Assembly: GCF_020524005.1 (NCBI RefSeq)
Contig: NZ_JAIVKK010000001.1
Span: 744,001-808,000, forward strand
DNA length: 64,000 bases
Direction: 5' to 3'
Source of the DNA: Microbulbifer aggregans
GTDB lineage: Bacteria; Pseudomonadota; Gammaproteobacteria; Pseudomonadales; Cellvibrionaceae
Shown: piece after piece, positions 17,175-27,085 of the stretch
Layout of the letters: each line of letters begins with the position of its first letter
Position numbering within the stretch: position 1 is the first letter of the stretch
Notes under the pieces: model-generated
Database searches by the model: none
Told to the model about the DNA's origin: nothing
The model's input: only the letters and a program-made list of their open reading frames with translations
Program-made: the position numbers and the translations under genes

Positions 17175-19009
17175 ACCCATCTGACATCGCTGACTTTCAC
17201 TTCCTGCGGCCACACCTGTTGTGGCTCATCCTACCGACAGCATTGGCCTGCTGGGCGCTGGCGCGCACCATTCTCGCCAGTGGCGGACTGCAGAAAGTTA
17301 TCGATCCTGACCTACTCCCTCATCTATTGATGCGCGGTGGCGAAAAGCGCCCGTGGCTGTTCGCCCTGATCTTCGCCCTGCTGACAATCGCGATCACTGC
17401 CCTCGCAGGTCCAACCTGGCGCAAACTGCCCGCGCCGGTCTACACCAATCAGGACGCGCTCGTCATTCTCCTGGATCTGTCACCATCGATGATGGCCACC
17501 GACCTATCTCCCAACCGATTGACCCGTGCACGCCTAAAGATCCTGGATATCCTGAAACAGCGCAAAGATGGCCTGACGGCCCTTGTCGCCTATGCGGGCG
17601 AAGCCCACGTAGTGGCACCGCTTACAGACGATACCGCCACAGTTGCCAATCTGGTACCGCCCCTTTCACCTCGTATCATGCCTGTTCCGGGTAGCAATAT
17701 AGAGATGGCGGTAGAGACAGGAATACGCCTGATTCGTGATGGCGCCAATGGCCACGGGCAATTACTGGCAGTAACCGACGGCATCGACAAGGCAGCCCTT
17801 GGCACGATAAAAAGCGACCTCCGCGGTAGCGGTATAAAATTCTCAATACTCGCGGTGGGCAGTGGCGAAGGCAGCCCCATTCCCAAAACCAATGGCAGCG
17901 GTTTTGTCACTGATGACAGTGGAGCCATCGTCATCGCAGGCTTTGATCGCGAGGAGCTATCCAGCCTGGCGAAAGGTACCGGTGGACACTTTGCACAGAT
18001 CTCCGTCAACGACAGCGATATTGCCCGCCTGCTCCCGGAAGAAGCGCCGCTTGAACGCGCTGAACTAACAGAGCGCCAGTTCGACCAGTGGAAAGAAGAA
18101 GGCCCCTGGTTAGTACTGATGATTTTGCCGATCGCCCTGCTACTTTTCCGCCGCGGTACCCTTGCTTGTGCACTTCCCCTTGCGTTGCTATTACCGATCA
18201 CCAAAAGCGATGCAACAACCTGGCAGGACCTTTGGAAAACCCCCAACCAGCAGGCCGAGCAACTGCTACAGGAGGGCAAACCGGAACAGGCTGCGGAACT
18301 GTTTAAAAACCCCCAGTGGCGCGGCACCGCCAGCTATCGCGCAGGCGAATTCGACACCGCCACAAAAAATTTCTCGCAAAGCGCTGACCCTCAAGGCCTC
18401 TACAACCTGGGCAACAGCCTCACCCAGCAGGGCCGCTTCGACGACGCGATCAAGGCGTACGATGAAGCACTCAAACAGAACCCCCAGCTGGCCGATGCCG
18501 AACACAACCGGGAAATCGCTGAAAAGCTGAAGGAACTGCAGCAGCAAAATCAGCAGCAAAAGCAACAGGATCAGCAGCAAGGCGACCAGCAGTCAGAGCA
18601 AGAGAACAGCCAGGAACAGGAAAACCAGCAACAACAGGACGGCTCCCAGCAACAGGACCAGCAGGACTCTCAGCAAAACAGCCAACAACAGGACCAGCAG
18701 CAGTCCGGCAACAAGCAGGAGCAGTCCGCTCAGCAACAAGAAGCGCAAGACGAGCAACAGCAACAGGCGCAACAGCAAAACGCTGAAGGCGAGCCAGGCG
18801 AAGAGCAAAATGCAAAAACCCAAGAGGGTGAAGAAAGCCCCCTGGATCCCGAGACGCAACAGGCGCTGGACCAGTGGCTGCGCCAGATACCCGATGATCC
18901 AGCCGGGCTAATGCGCGAAAAATTCAAATATGAGAGCCTGCAACGCCGGCGCGCCTACCGCGCCGGAGAGTGGCAACCCCCGGAAAATGGAGCTACCCAG
19001 CGATGGTAA
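17171..19009 (+). CDS. VWA-TPR membrane protein, BatB/BatC-like fusion
   Basis: A 612-residue protein. The start is the GTG at 17171, after GGGAGG and overlapping the previous stop; the frame is open further upstream but that part lies in the preceding gene. Order: two transmembrane helices (about 15-36, 60-79), a VWA domain with LVILLDLSPSM (97-107), further hydrophobic segments (about 312-345), a TPR pair (about 405-455, GLYNLGNSLTQQGRFDDAI), a very long Gln/Glu/Asp-rich stretch (about 455-575) and a conserved C-terminus (LDQWLRQIPDDPAGLMREKF). In Bacteroides BatB and BatC are separate; here VWA and TPR parts are fused, as is common in Proteobacteria. Confidence 0.9.
   Translation: MNPSDIADFHFLRPHLLWLILPTALACWALARTILASGGLQKVIDPDLLPHLLMRGGEKRPWLFALIFALLTIAITALAGPTWRKLPAPVYTNQDALVILLDLSPSMMATDLSPNRLTRARLKILDILKQRKDGLTALVAYAGEAHVVAPLTDDTATVANLVPPLSPRIMPVPGSNIEMAVETGIRLIRDGANGHGQLLAVTDGIDKAALGTIKSDLRGSGIKFSILAVGSGEGSPIPKTNGSGFVTDDSGAIVIAGFDREELSSLAKGTGGHFAQISVNDSDIARLLPEEAPLERAELTERQFDQWKEEGPWLVLMILPIALLLFRRGTLACALPLALLLPITKSDATTWQDLWKTPNQQAEQLLQEGKPEQAAELFKNPQWRGTASYRAGEFDTATKNFSQSADPQGLYNLGNSLTQQGRFDDAIKAYDEALKQNPQLADAEHNREIAEKLKELQQQNQQQKQQDQQQGDQQSEQENSQEQENQQQQDGSQQQDQQDSQQNSQQQDQQQSGNKQEQSAQQQEAQDEQQQQAQQQNAEGEPGEEQNAKTQEGEESPLDPETQQALDQWLRQIPDDPAGLMREKFKYESLQRRRAYRAGEWQPPENGATQRW
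18535..18800 (+). repeat. Low-complexity CAG/CAA-rich coding repeat
   Basis: A run of irregular CAG/CAA/GAG codons encodes the Gln/Glu/Asp-rich tract of the BatB/BatC-like protein. The imperfect repeats could change in length by slippage without changing frame. Confidence 0.8.
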
Positions 19010-20703
19010 GCCGTGTACAACCTTCGACCATGTCAAATTTCGTCAAAGTCTTGCTACTGCTCGTCGGCACACTGAGCACTTTACTGTCCTCACAACTGGC
19101 CACTGCTCAGGAATTAACCGCCACTGTGGACCGCAACGAGCTGGCGATAAACGAAACATTCACCCTGACGCTTCGCTATAGCGGCTCGCAGAGCGGTGGC
19201 CAGCCCGATTTTGACCTGCTGGAACAGGATTTCGAAATCCTTTCCCGCCAGCAGTCAAACCAGTACCGCGTATTTAATGGTCGCGCCGAGAGCTTTGTTG
19301 AATGGACTGTAGCCCTGGCACCACTGAAAGAAGGCAAGCTGTTCGTACCTTCATTGCACCTTCATGGCCAGGTTTCAGACGCCATTCCGATCACCGTCAA
19401 CAAGGCCGGGCAGTCCCCGAGCGGCAACAACCGACAGGCATTTCTCGAGGTTGAGCTCGACAAGGACAAACTACATGTACAGGAGCAGCTCCTCGTCAAA
19501 GTGCGCCTGTATACCACCGTCGGCCTCCACGATATCGCCGCTGACCCCTTACAGATTCCCGGCGCTCACATCGAAAAGGTGGATGAACAGCGCTATGAGC
19601 GGCAGATTAATGGTGTTGGACACGCTGTATACGAACTGACTTATGCGGTATTCCCGGAAAGTTCAGGTGAGCTGCAAATACCACCGCTGAACTACATTGC
19701 CGTTACCGGGCGACGAGACCCCTTCTCCCTGTTTAACCGCAACGCACAACGCATCCGCCTTCGCTCGGAAGCCAGAACCATACAGGTGGAACCCAAACCC
19801 GAAAGCTACAGCGGCAGCCACTGGCTCCCCGCCGCCAGCCTTGGCCTGGTACAGAGCTGGAGTAAAGACCCGGAAGAATTCAAAGTCGGCGAGCCGATCA
19901 CGCGTATTATCACGCTGCGCGCAGAAGGCCTGCGCGCAGCCCAGCTGCCACCGCTGCCGAAACTCAATGTCGAAGGCCTCAAAACCTACCCCGACCAGCC
20001 CCAGCAGGAAGACAGCCCAGGCACCAGTGGCATCACCGGTAGCCGCATAGAAACTACGGCCATCGTCGCTACCAAGCCTGGCGATTATCAGTTGCCTCCA
20101 ATCACCATCACCTGGTGGGACACCAAGACAGGAAGGCAGCGAGCCACACAATTACCCGCATTTAGATTCCGGGTTACTGGGGCTCCCGTAATTGACTCGG
20201 CTACTCCGGGGGCAAACCTGCCTGGAGAACCAACGGTGACTCCGGCTGCTCAAGAGGTAGAGCCCGGGTTCTGGCAGAAAGTTGCGATTGCGGCTATAGC
20301 CTCTCATCTTCTGTGGATCATCTATTTTTTCTATACAAGAAAAAATGAAACGCTCGGAGATAAAGGAAAACAGGGCAGAAGAGCGCAAAATCCGATGGAT
20401 TCAGAATACCTCACTGAGCTCACCAAAAATGGCAGCCCTCAAGAAATTCAGGCTGCACTGAGGCAGTGGGTTGGCCTTCGATGGCCAGAAGTACGAACAC
20501 TGAGCCTGGAAAGTGCTGCGCAGCAACTCGGCATACCTGAATTGGCCCAAGCCGTCGAGATGTTACATAGCGCGATCTACAAAGCACCACCGAAACCGCT
20601 CAATCGACGGCAACTGCAGATACTAACGGAAAGATTGCCGCATATCGAAGATAAGACAGCTGCCTCCCAGACAGAGGCGCTACCCAGCCTGTTTAGTGGA
20701 TGA
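19003..20703 (+). CDS. BatD-like protein (oxygen-tolerance family)
   Basis: A protein of about 566 residues. The start is set at the ATG at 19003, which overlaps the previous stop (ATGGTAA); an ATG at 19030 is an alternative. A signal peptide follows (hydrophobic core VLLLLVGTLSTLL, likely cleavage after ATA-Q). The long periplasmic beta-rich region (LTATVDRNELAINETFTLTL) is typical of BatD, a transmembrane helix lies near residues 425-445 (KVAIAAIASHLLWIIYFF), and a cytoplasmic helical tail ends the protein. BatD is the periplasmic partner of BatA/B in such operons. It is the last gene of the operon and is convergent with the polysaccharide locus. Confidence 0.88.
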   Translation: MVSRVQPSTMSNFVKVLLLLVGTLSTLLSSQLATAQELTATVDRNELAINETFTLTLRYSGSQSGGQPDFDLLEQDFEILSRQQSNQYRVFNGRAESFVEWTVALAPLKEGKLFVPSLHLHGQVSDAIPITVNKAGQSPSGNNRQAFLEVELDKDKLHVQEQLLVKVRLYTTVGLHDIAADPLQIPGAHIEKVDEQRYERQINGVGHAVYELTYAVFPESSGELQIPPLNYIAVTGRRDPFSLFNRNAQRIRLRSEARTIQVEPKPESYSGSHWLPAASLGLVQSWSKDPEEFKVGEPITRIITLRAEGLRAAQLPPLPKLNVEGLKTYPDQPQQEDSPGTSGITGSRIETTAIVATKPGDYQLPPITITWWDTKTGRQRATQLPAFRFRVTGAPVIDSATPGANLPGEPTVTPAAQEVEPGFWQKVAIAAIASHLLWIIYFFYTRKNETLGDKGKQGRRAQNPMDSEYLTELTKNGSPQEIQAALRQWVGLRWPEVRTLSLESAAQQLGIPELAQAVEMLHSAIYKAPPKPLNRRQLQILTERLPHIEDKTAASQTEALPSLFSG

Positions 20704-20747
20704 CTGGCATCAATACTAGAGTAAAACTCGCCTGCCCATGCCCACCG

Positions 20748-21836
20748 CTACCGGACAAGCAAAGATTCCATCAGGGATAAGGTCTGCTGAGCCGCGCGGT
20801 CCCAACTGAACAGCTTCGCCCGTCCCTTCGCCCGCTGCTGAAGGTCTTGTACCAGGGCTGTATTGTTGGTCAACGCTACCAGCGATACAGCCATTTCATC
20901 AATACTTTCGGGATCCACCAGCACCCCCGCATCGCCAGCAACCTCTTCCATTGCACCGCGGCTCGAAGTCATAACTGGAGTGGCCTGGCTAAAAGCCTCA
21001 ACGATCGGCAACCCAAAACCTTCATAAAGCGAGGGCATCAATAGAGCCCTGGCATTGCGGTACAAGGTCGGCAGTTCCTCATCTTCTACATAGCCCATCA
21101 CTTCAACGTATTCCCCCAACCCCTCACTCCTGATAAGGCCATCCAGCTCAGGGAACCCCCAGCCTTTGCCTCCACAGATTTTCAACGGTAATGGCTGAGT
21201 CACTTGAGATTGATATCGACTATATGCAGTAAGAAGACGAGCAAGGTTCTTCCTGGGTTCTATGGTACCGACAAAGAGGAAGTAATCCCCCACAGAGCCG
21301 GGATCACCTGAAATATCCAGAAAAGGCGCTTCGAGAATCGCTTGCACCTTGTCGTAACAGGCCGGAAATGATGTCGTTACTTCACTCGCCGTACTCTCGG
21401 AAACCGCGATCACGGCATCTGCCACCCTCAACGACGGCGGCATCAGGAGCCGCTCGATCTGCCGGCCCAGCCGCGACATGGTCTCTGGAAACCTCTCCCA
21501 GACAAGGTCATGAACAGTGACCACCTTGACCATCGAACTAGCCAAGCGAAGTGGTAGGTGATGGCGCGGGGACCAGAATAATTCGATTTTGTCTCTCTTC
21601 GCCCACAGGGGGAAGGCAAGCTGGGAATACAATGACCCCAAGCTGGACATGCGAACATTGCCACAACGTACCGTCACATTCGGTGAGGATTCAAACTCCC
21701 TAAGTAGGGGCTGGTGACTGTACAAGTACCATTCGTGTTCACTATTGACCAGTCGCTCAACAATGGCGTCGGTATAGCGACCAATTCCTGTGGTGGGAAT
21801 GGAGAGTGGACGAGCGTCCACAGCAATTCTGGCCAT
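20748..21836 (-). CDS. Glycosyltransferase family 4 (mannosyltransferase-like)
   Basis: A 362-residue GT4, GT-B-fold retaining glycosyltransferase. It starts MARIAVDARPLSIPTTGIGRY, the donor-domain motif GTIEPRKNLARL lies near 185-196, and the EX7E motif is in YEGFGLPIVEAF near 270-281. The start is the ATG at 21836, which overlaps the upstream gene's stop by one base (TAATG); the open frame continues upstream but only within that gene. The sugar donor cannot be told from sequence; the TGIGRY N-terminus is common in mannosyl- and rhamnosyltransferases. It is the second gene of a two-gene minus-strand unit at the left edge of the polysaccharide locus. Confidence 0.9.
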   Translation of the reverse strand: MARIAVDARPLSIPTTGIGRYTDAIVERLVNSEHEWYLYSHQPLLREFESSPNVTVRCGNVRMSSLGSLYSQLAFPLWAKRDKIELFWSPRHHLPLRLASSMVKVVTVHDLVWERFPETMSRLGRQIERLLMPPSLRVADAVIAVSESTASEVTTSFPACYDKVQAILEAPFLDISGDPGSVGDYFLFVGTIEPRKNLARLLTAYSRYQSQVTQPLPLKICGGKGWGFPELDGLIRSEGLGEYVEVMGYVEDEELPTLYRNARALLMPSLYEGFGLPIVEAFSQATPVMTSSRGAMEEVAGDAGVLVDPESIDEMAVSLVALTNNTALVQDLQQRAKGRAKLFSWDRAAQQTLSLMESLLVR

Positions 21837-22951
21837 TATTCCACCACACCTCTCTCCCGGAGCACCTCTCGGTAGAGCTTTTGGTAGGCGGCAGCCATGT
21901 GCTCCCCGGTAAACAGTGCCTCGTAGCGCAGACGACCCGCCCGTCCCATGCGGTCGGCAAGCGCATGATCTCCCCACAGATTATCCATGGCCCAACGAAG
22001 CGCATCGGGACTGGCCGGAGAGACTACATGACCAGTCTCACCATCCTGGTTTACGTAGCTGGTTCCGGTACCTATCTCACAGGAGATCAGAGGTTTTCCG
22101 CACATCAATCCCTCAATTAAGGTGACGCCGAAGGCCTCGGAGCGTAAGTGCGAAGGGAAGACAACCGCCCGGCACAGTTTTAAAAGGGCGACCTTCTCCT
22201 CATCACTCACAAACCCAGCAAAAACCACATTTTCTGCTCCCAGCTCCTCAGCCAAAGCCCTAAGCCGCCCAAGCTCCGGCCCTTTCCCCGCTATAACCAA
22301 CCGGTAGGGCTGTCCCGCAGCAGCTCGGATCAGGTAATCAAGTCCCTTGTAATAACGCAACACACCGACAAACAGCATGAAATCCCGACCAAAGCGCAGC
22401 TCTGTTGCAGCCAACTCGGCATCAGTGGGCTCAGGGTACCCTTGTTCCGAGATCCCCAAGGGGATCACCTTCACCTTGTCTCTGTACGCAGCCAATACAG
22501 GACTGCTAACTAGGTAATTCTGAGACGTCGCAACAATACGGTCGGCGCGGGATAAAAAGCGGTTCATCAGCGGGCGATACAGGGCCCCGAGGAATCGCTG
22601 GCGCACGATATCGGAGTGATAGGTGACCACCAGCGGTCTGGACCGCCCTGAAAGCAAATAGACCAGGTCGCCAAACGGCCAGGGAAAATGAAAGTGAAGA
22701 ACATCTGCTGCTTTCTTGTACAGAAGCTTGAAAAGGCCCGGGCCCACACAACAAGACGCAATACTGAACCAGCGTCGAGCCGATCGATAACATACACCAC
22801 CGTGCTCGCCCTGTGACTCGCCCCCGTCAGTAAGTGTGAGAACATCACTTTCCGCGCCTCGCGCGATCTCGAAAACAACTTGCTCCAGACCACCTTGACT
22901 TTCAGGGAAGAAAGTCCGATAGCACTGAACGACTTTGACTGAGTCTTCCAA
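21836..22951 (-). CDS. Glycosyltransferase family 4
   Basis: A 371-residue GT4 enzyme. The N-terminal acceptor domain has FFPESQGGLEQVVFEIARG (about 14-32), the donor domain FVGVLRYYKGLDYLIRA near 192 and the EX7E motif in SEAFGVTLIEG near 268-278. The start is a TTG at 22951 with a good GAGGT ribosome site six bases away; no ATG fits. It is translationally coupled to the next glycosyltransferase. Together they probably add one or two sugars to a lipid-linked surface polysaccharide. The substrate is unknown. Confidence 0.9.
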   Translation of the reverse strand: MEDSVKVVQCYRTFFPESQGGLEQVVFEIARGAESDVLTLTDGGESQGEHGGVCYRSARRWFSIASCCVGPGLFKLLYKKAADVLHFHFPWPFGDLVYLLSGRSRPLVVTYHSDIVRQRFLGALYRPLMNRFLSRADRIVATSQNYLVSSPVLAAYRDKVKVIPLGISEQGYPEPTDAELAATELRFGRDFMLFVGVLRYYKGLDYLIRAAAGQPYRLVIAGKGPELGRLRALAEELGAENVVFAGFVSDEEKVALLKLCRAVVFPSHLRSEAFGVTLIEGLMCGKPLISCEIGTGTSYVNQDGETGHVVSPASPDALRWAMDNLWGDHALADRMGRAGRLRYEALFTGEHMAAAYQKLYREVLRERGVVE

Positions 22952-23191
22952 TCGATTACCTCATATGCCCATATATACGAATAAGACCGAGTCAGCGCCC
23001 TGCGCGGAGATACCAGCACCGACGAAAATGCCGATCAGGGTATACTGTTGATTTGCGAAATCTTGTATATTCGCCGGCCCGGCGAAGATTAGCAATATAG
23101 AGGGATTCAAGACAACGGCAGGTCTGGATAGGACTGCATAGTCTAGCTAACTGGCTGCGTGCCCCGGCAGAATGTGAGATCGTCAGAATAG

Positions 23192-23959
23192 ATGTTTAAA
23201 AACTACCTCAGTATTATCTGGATACGCGGAATTGGCGCCCTGAAGGCGGACGCAGAAAACTCCTACCTCGGCTCCCTGTGGTGGGTTCTTGAGCCGATTC
23301 TCCTTACCGCACTGTTTTACGTAGCCTTTGCAACAGGCCTTAAAGGTGGAGGAAAAGGCTCCGACTTTGTATATTTTTTGATCTGCGCCCTTATTCCATT
23401 CAAGTGGACATCGTCTTCGATTACCGGCAGCAGCTCTTCCATTACGAGCAATAAGGGGATTCTCGGCCAGTTCTATCTGCCAAAATGGATTTTCCCCACC
23501 GCGGTCAACTTCTCCATGCTATTGCGGTTTCTTTTTGTTCTTCCCATCCTCTGTATATTCGTTGCGATGGGAGGATACGAACCACAAGTTGTCTGGTTTT
23601 TTGTACTGCCGATCTTAATTTGTCAGCTATTTATCAACCTGGGATTCAGCTATCTGACCGCGGCAATGGTTCCGCTGATTCCTGACCTGAAACACTTGGT
23701 TAGTCTCGGCATGACAGCGATTCTTTTCACATCAGGTATATTTTTTGATATCAACTCCAGGCCTGAATCTGTACAAGAGCTGCTGAGACTGAATCCATTC
23801 GTAACAATATTTGACAGTTATCGTGCAGTACTTTTGCGGGGAGAGTTTCTAGAGCTTCACACCCTGCTATACCCCTGCCTCTTCGCAGTCTTCGCGTACA
23901 CGATAGGGGCAATCACATTACGTAGATTTGATAGATACTACCCGAGGACCCTGTTATGA
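23192..23959 (+). CDS. ABC-2 polysaccharide exporter permease (Wzm/KpsM type)
   Basis: A 255-residue membrane protein with about six transmembrane helices and the ABC-2 family N-terminus (AENSYLGSLWWVLEPI, about 21-36). Such permeases move finished lipid-linked O-antigen, capsule or similar glycans across the inner membrane. It overlaps the ATPase gene by four bases (ATGA), the usual order for the pair. It opens the plus-strand half of the locus. The likely substrate is the polysaccharide made by the surrounding genes. Confidence 0.93.
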   Translation: MFKNYLSIIWIRGIGALKADAENSYLGSLWWVLEPILLTALFYVAFATGLKGGGKGSDFVYFLICALIPFKWTSSSITGSSSSITSNKGILGQFYLPKWIFPTAVNFSMLLRFLFVLPILCIFVAMGGYEPQVVWFFVLPILICQLFINLGFSYLTAAMVPLIPDLKHLVSLGMTAILFTSGIFFDINSRPESVQELLRLNPFVTIFDSYRAVLLRGEFLELHTLLYPCLFAVFAYTIGAITLRRFDRYYPRTLL

Positions 23960-24654
23960 GCGACAGGATGCTCCAATTCGAGAATGTGGGTGTGGCTTTT
24001 CGCCGTCGTCTCAACCCATTCAGCAAAAAGCAACTCATCCTGAAGGATCTATCGTTTGACCTGTATCGGGGGGAGACCCTAGGTGTGATTGGCCGAAACG
24101 GTGCCGGTAAATCCACTTTGCTGAAGCTTCTGGCGGACATCATCCACCCAGATACCGGCAAAATCTGGCGAGCCAAAGGGTTGCGTTCACAGCTGCTCTC
24201 CCTAAATCTCGGTTTCAACAAAAACCTGAGCGGCTATGACAACACGGTTATGGCGCTGGTCACGCAAGGCATGAGAATAAGCCAAGCCAAGTCCCTGGTT
24301 TCCGAAATCGCCGAATTCGGTGAGATCCCCCACCTGATGGAGCAACCGGTGGGCACCTATTCCGCCGGTGAACGCGCAAGACTGGGTTTCTCCATTGCCA
24401 TCCGCACAAATCCCGACATTCTGCTGCTGGATGAGATTCTTGGCGTCGGAGATAAACAATTCAAAGAGCGCTCTTCCAAAGAACTAAAAAAGCGAGTCAA
24501 CTCTGAACAAACTGTCGTACTCGTATCTCACTCTATTCGAACGTTGCGTAATCTGTGCGACAGAGTTATGTGGATCGAGAATGGCCGAGCCAAAATACTG
24601 GGCCCGACGAAAGAGGTACTGGATAGCTACTCACAAGAAGCTGAACTGGCATGA
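23956..24654 (+). CDS. ABC polysaccharide exporter ATPase (Wzt/KpsT type)
   Basis: A 232-residue ATP-binding subunit. Walker A is GRNGAGKST (46-54), the signature YSAGERARLGFS (about 135-146), Walker B DILLLDE (about 155-161), and an H-loop lies in VLVSHS. It ends soon after the nucleotide-binding domain and lacks the C-terminal carbohydrate-binding domain of O-antigen Wzt proteins, so it resembles KpsT of group 2 capsules. It overlaps the permease before it and the sulfotransferase after it by four bases each. Confidence 0.93.
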   Translation: MSDRMLQFENVGVAFRRRLNPFSKKQLILKDLSFDLYRGETLGVIGRNGAGKSTLLKLLADIIHPDTGKIWRAKGLRSQLLSLNLGFNKNLSGYDNTVMALVTQGMRISQAKSLVSEIAEFGEIPHLMEQPVGTYSAGERARLGFSIAIRTNPDILLLDEILGVGDKQFKERSSKELKKRVNSEQTVVLVSHSIRTLRNLCDRVMWIENGRAKILGPTKEVLDSYSQEAELA

Positions 24655-25718
24655 AGATTTACGTCCATATTGGTTCGGACAAAACCGGAACAACCGCCAT
24701 ACAGGCAGCTCTCAAGAATAATCGCAAGCATTTAAAAGAACACGGGATGGTATACCCTTCCCTTGAAAAAGAGCCCCACCAAGAGGCTCTTGCCAGAGAA
24801 CTGCTAACTGGAAAAAAAGGAGCAGCTTGGGAGAAATTAGAGGCAATTCTAAACCAAAGCCCCGACCACTTAATCCTTAGCTCAGAGATGTTTTGCAGTA
24901 TCAGTGAATCCGCAGTTCAACTATTTAAGGAATGGCTCGGCGACCATGACGTAACGATTGTTGCTTATTTGAGAAGCGCCGATCAATACCTGGAATCAGG
25001 CGTCATGCAGAGGCTTAAAGCCAGTAAATCTGACCAAGACTTTTTTCGACTATACAGAAAGATCAAATGGATTCCCGCGCTCTTTAACCCGATGGTCTAC
25101 ATCTCAGGGCTAAAACCCAGGTTTGTATTCAGATGGGCACGTGCTTTCGGAGAGAAAAATATAAGAGTACGGCCATACTCCGAAGCACAGTGGAAAGATG
25201 GCAATCTTATCTCGGACTTCATGGCGACAATTGGACTGAACTCTATTCAGGAGTCGCTACAACACTCTTCACAAAAACGAAATGTAACCCCGAATATTTA
25301 TGCCGTCTATGCGATGGCAAGTTTCTGGTCATCTACGCACCCCCCGATAAGGCACCGGTTTTCCGAAGTGATGACACGACAGTACGACCAGGTAAAAACC
25401 AGCCAGATAACTAGCAACTTCAAGAGAAACCTGGCACGGCTAATTTCCGAGCCCACCTTCTCGAGAATTTCTCGCGAATTCGGGTGCCCCAAGCCAAGCC
25501 AAAACGATGCCGATTCATCTAATTACGCCCCATCGGAAAAAGAAATTATCCAGCAAGGTCAAAAGTTGCTGCTCGAATTTTCGGTGCATCAGCAAAAGCG
25601 TATCAAGGCGCTTGAGAAAAATATTCACCTGAAAGGCAGTAAAGAAAGAAGCCTCATACCTGGCAAAAGCAACAAGCTTCGGCAGCCAACAAGACATGAT
25701 ACAGCCAAAGAATCATAA
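24651..25718 (+). CDS. Sulfotransferase-family protein
   Basis: A 355-residue protein. The N-terminus YVHIGSDKTGTTAIQAAL (4-21) matches the phosphosulfate-binding loop (HIGxxKTGTTxIQ) of PAPS-dependent sulfotransferases, and VAYLRSADQYLESG near 104-117 matches the second (3'-phosphate) motif. Such enzymes move sulfate from PAPS to a hydroxyl or amine. It overlaps the ABC ATPase start-to-stop and is followed two bases later by a glycosyltransferase, so it is part of the export operon and probably sulfates the glycan. The acceptor is not known. Confidence 0.8.
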   Translation: MKIYVHIGSDKTGTTAIQAALKNNRKHLKEHGMVYPSLEKEPHQEALARELLTGKKGAAWEKLEAILNQSPDHLILSSEMFCSISESAVQLFKEWLGDHDVTIVAYLRSADQYLESGVMQRLKASKSDQDFFRLYRKIKWIPALFNPMVYISGLKPRFVFRWARAFGEKNIRVRPYSEAQWKDGNLISDFMATIGLNSIQESLQHSSQKRNVTPNIYAVYAMASFWSSTHPPIRHRFSEVMTRQYDQVKTSQITSNFKRNLARLISEPTFSRISREFGCPKPSQNDADSSNYAPSEKEIIQQGQKLLLEFSVHQQKRIKALEKNIHLKGSKERSLIPGKSNKLRQPTRHDTAKES

Positions 25719-25720
25719 CG

Positions 25721-27055
25721 ATGACAGAATTGAGCGAGCAATTGATGTTCCCAAAAGTGGAAGACAAAGCAAGAGCCAAGATTCTGATCTGCACCATGCA
25801 ATACGGGTATGGATATAAGCAGGGCACAGAAAAATACGTATCTAATTTAACATCAGGCCTAAAGTCCAACGGCTACGAGGTGATCATCGCTGCTGGTGAT
25901 CCCGAAAATATAAAGCAGGAAAACTCAAAAAGTAAAAATAATTCCCAAGATCGTCAGGTAACTCTACCAAGCAATGGGTGGCCGGAGCTCCATGGAGAGG
26001 ATGTAGACTACTATGTCGCATTGCTCCAGGAAATCCGTCCAGATATCGTCCATATGGCAAACCCAGCGCATATCGGAATAAACCTGCTTACCGCCGCAAA
26101 ACAGCTCAATATCCCCTATTTCGTGACGGCAACAGATTTTTGGTGGCTTTGCCCAAAACATACACTTACCCTCAAGGATGGAAGCTTTTGCCAAGGGTTC
26201 GAGAACTCTAGCGCATGTCGACACTGTATACTGAGTACACACCCTAGAAAACAGCTTCAAAGACTGTATCGACAACAGACCATTCGCCCCCTAATCAAAG
26301 GAGCAATAAAGTTAAACGCTATTGCTCGCAACCAGCCTCTGCCAGACTGGCCCGGAAGGAATCAGATATTAAAGACAGCATTGGATCAAGCGGAAAAAGT
26401 GATCTGCCTGTCAAAATCAGGGAAAAAGCGCATTGATAACTTCTTTGGCCTAAAAAACACCCACTATCTGCCAACAGGACTTTCCGAATCCTGGTTTTCC
26501 AAGCCAAAGGATCATGACTTCAACCTCTCCCAGATAAAAATTGGATACCTGGGAGCAATCGCACCGCATAAGGGATTGCATACATTATTAGACGCACTTG
26601 ACGATCCCGAGCTCAAAGAGGTTCAACTAAAAATAGCTGGGAAAACAAACGACAGCCAATATGCAAATCAGCTCCTTAGTAGAGAACTGAACATTGACTA
26701 CAAGGGTGAAATTGGAGAAAGTGAGGCGGTATCATTTATCGACTCTGTTGACTTGATCGTTATTCCCAGCAACAGCCCTGAAAACCAACCTCAGGTATTA
26801 CTTGAGGCTTCTGCCAGGAAAAAGCCGGTTGTCGCAAGCGACAGCCCTGGATGCGCTGAGCTTCTGGATGAAACTGTCGTCTTTCCTGCAAATAACGCAG
26901 CCAGTCTAAGGTCGATTTTAAAGAACTTTCTCCAAAATCCGTCATCATTCCCTCTACCTGAAAAACCCCGCTCCGCACTGGATATCACAAAAGAGACTAT
27001 CAATTTGTATAAAAAGGCCACCTCGCGCCACATAACGCCAACAGAGATCACATAA
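25721..27055 (+). CDS. Glycosyltransferase family 4
   Basis: A 444-residue GT4 enzyme. An N-terminal acceptor domain (ILICTMQYGYGYKQGTEKYV, about 20-39) includes VTATDFWWLCPKHTL, common in exopolysaccharide glycosyltransferases; the donor domain has IGYLGAIAPHKGLHTLLDAL (about 273-292) and an EX7E-type PENQPQVLLEAS near 350. It follows the sulfotransferase by two bases. Base composition is more A+T-rich than the housekeeping flanks. Confidence 0.88.
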   Translation: MTELSEQLMFPKVEDKARAKILICTMQYGYGYKQGTEKYVSNLTSGLKSNGYEVIIAAGDPENIKQENSKSKNNSQDRQVTLPSNGWPELHGEDVDYYVALLQEIRPDIVHMANPAHIGINLLTAAKQLNIPYFVTATDFWWLCPKHTLTLKDGSFCQGFENSSACRHCILSTHPRKQLQRLYRQQTIRPLIKGAIKLNAIARNQPLPDWPGRNQILKTALDQAEKVICLSKSGKKRIDNFFGLKNTHYLPTGLSESWFSKPKDHDFNLSQIKIGYLGAIAPHKGLHTLLDALDDPELKEVQLKIAGKTNDSQYANQLLSRELNIDYKGEIGESEAVSFIDSVDLIVIPSNSPENQPQVLLEASARKKPVVASDSPGCAELLDETVVFPANNAASLRSILKNFLQNPSSFPLPEKPRSALDITKETINLYKKATSRHITPTEIT

Positions 27056-27085
27056 AAGCATCAACGAAACAGTATCGACAGAAAA

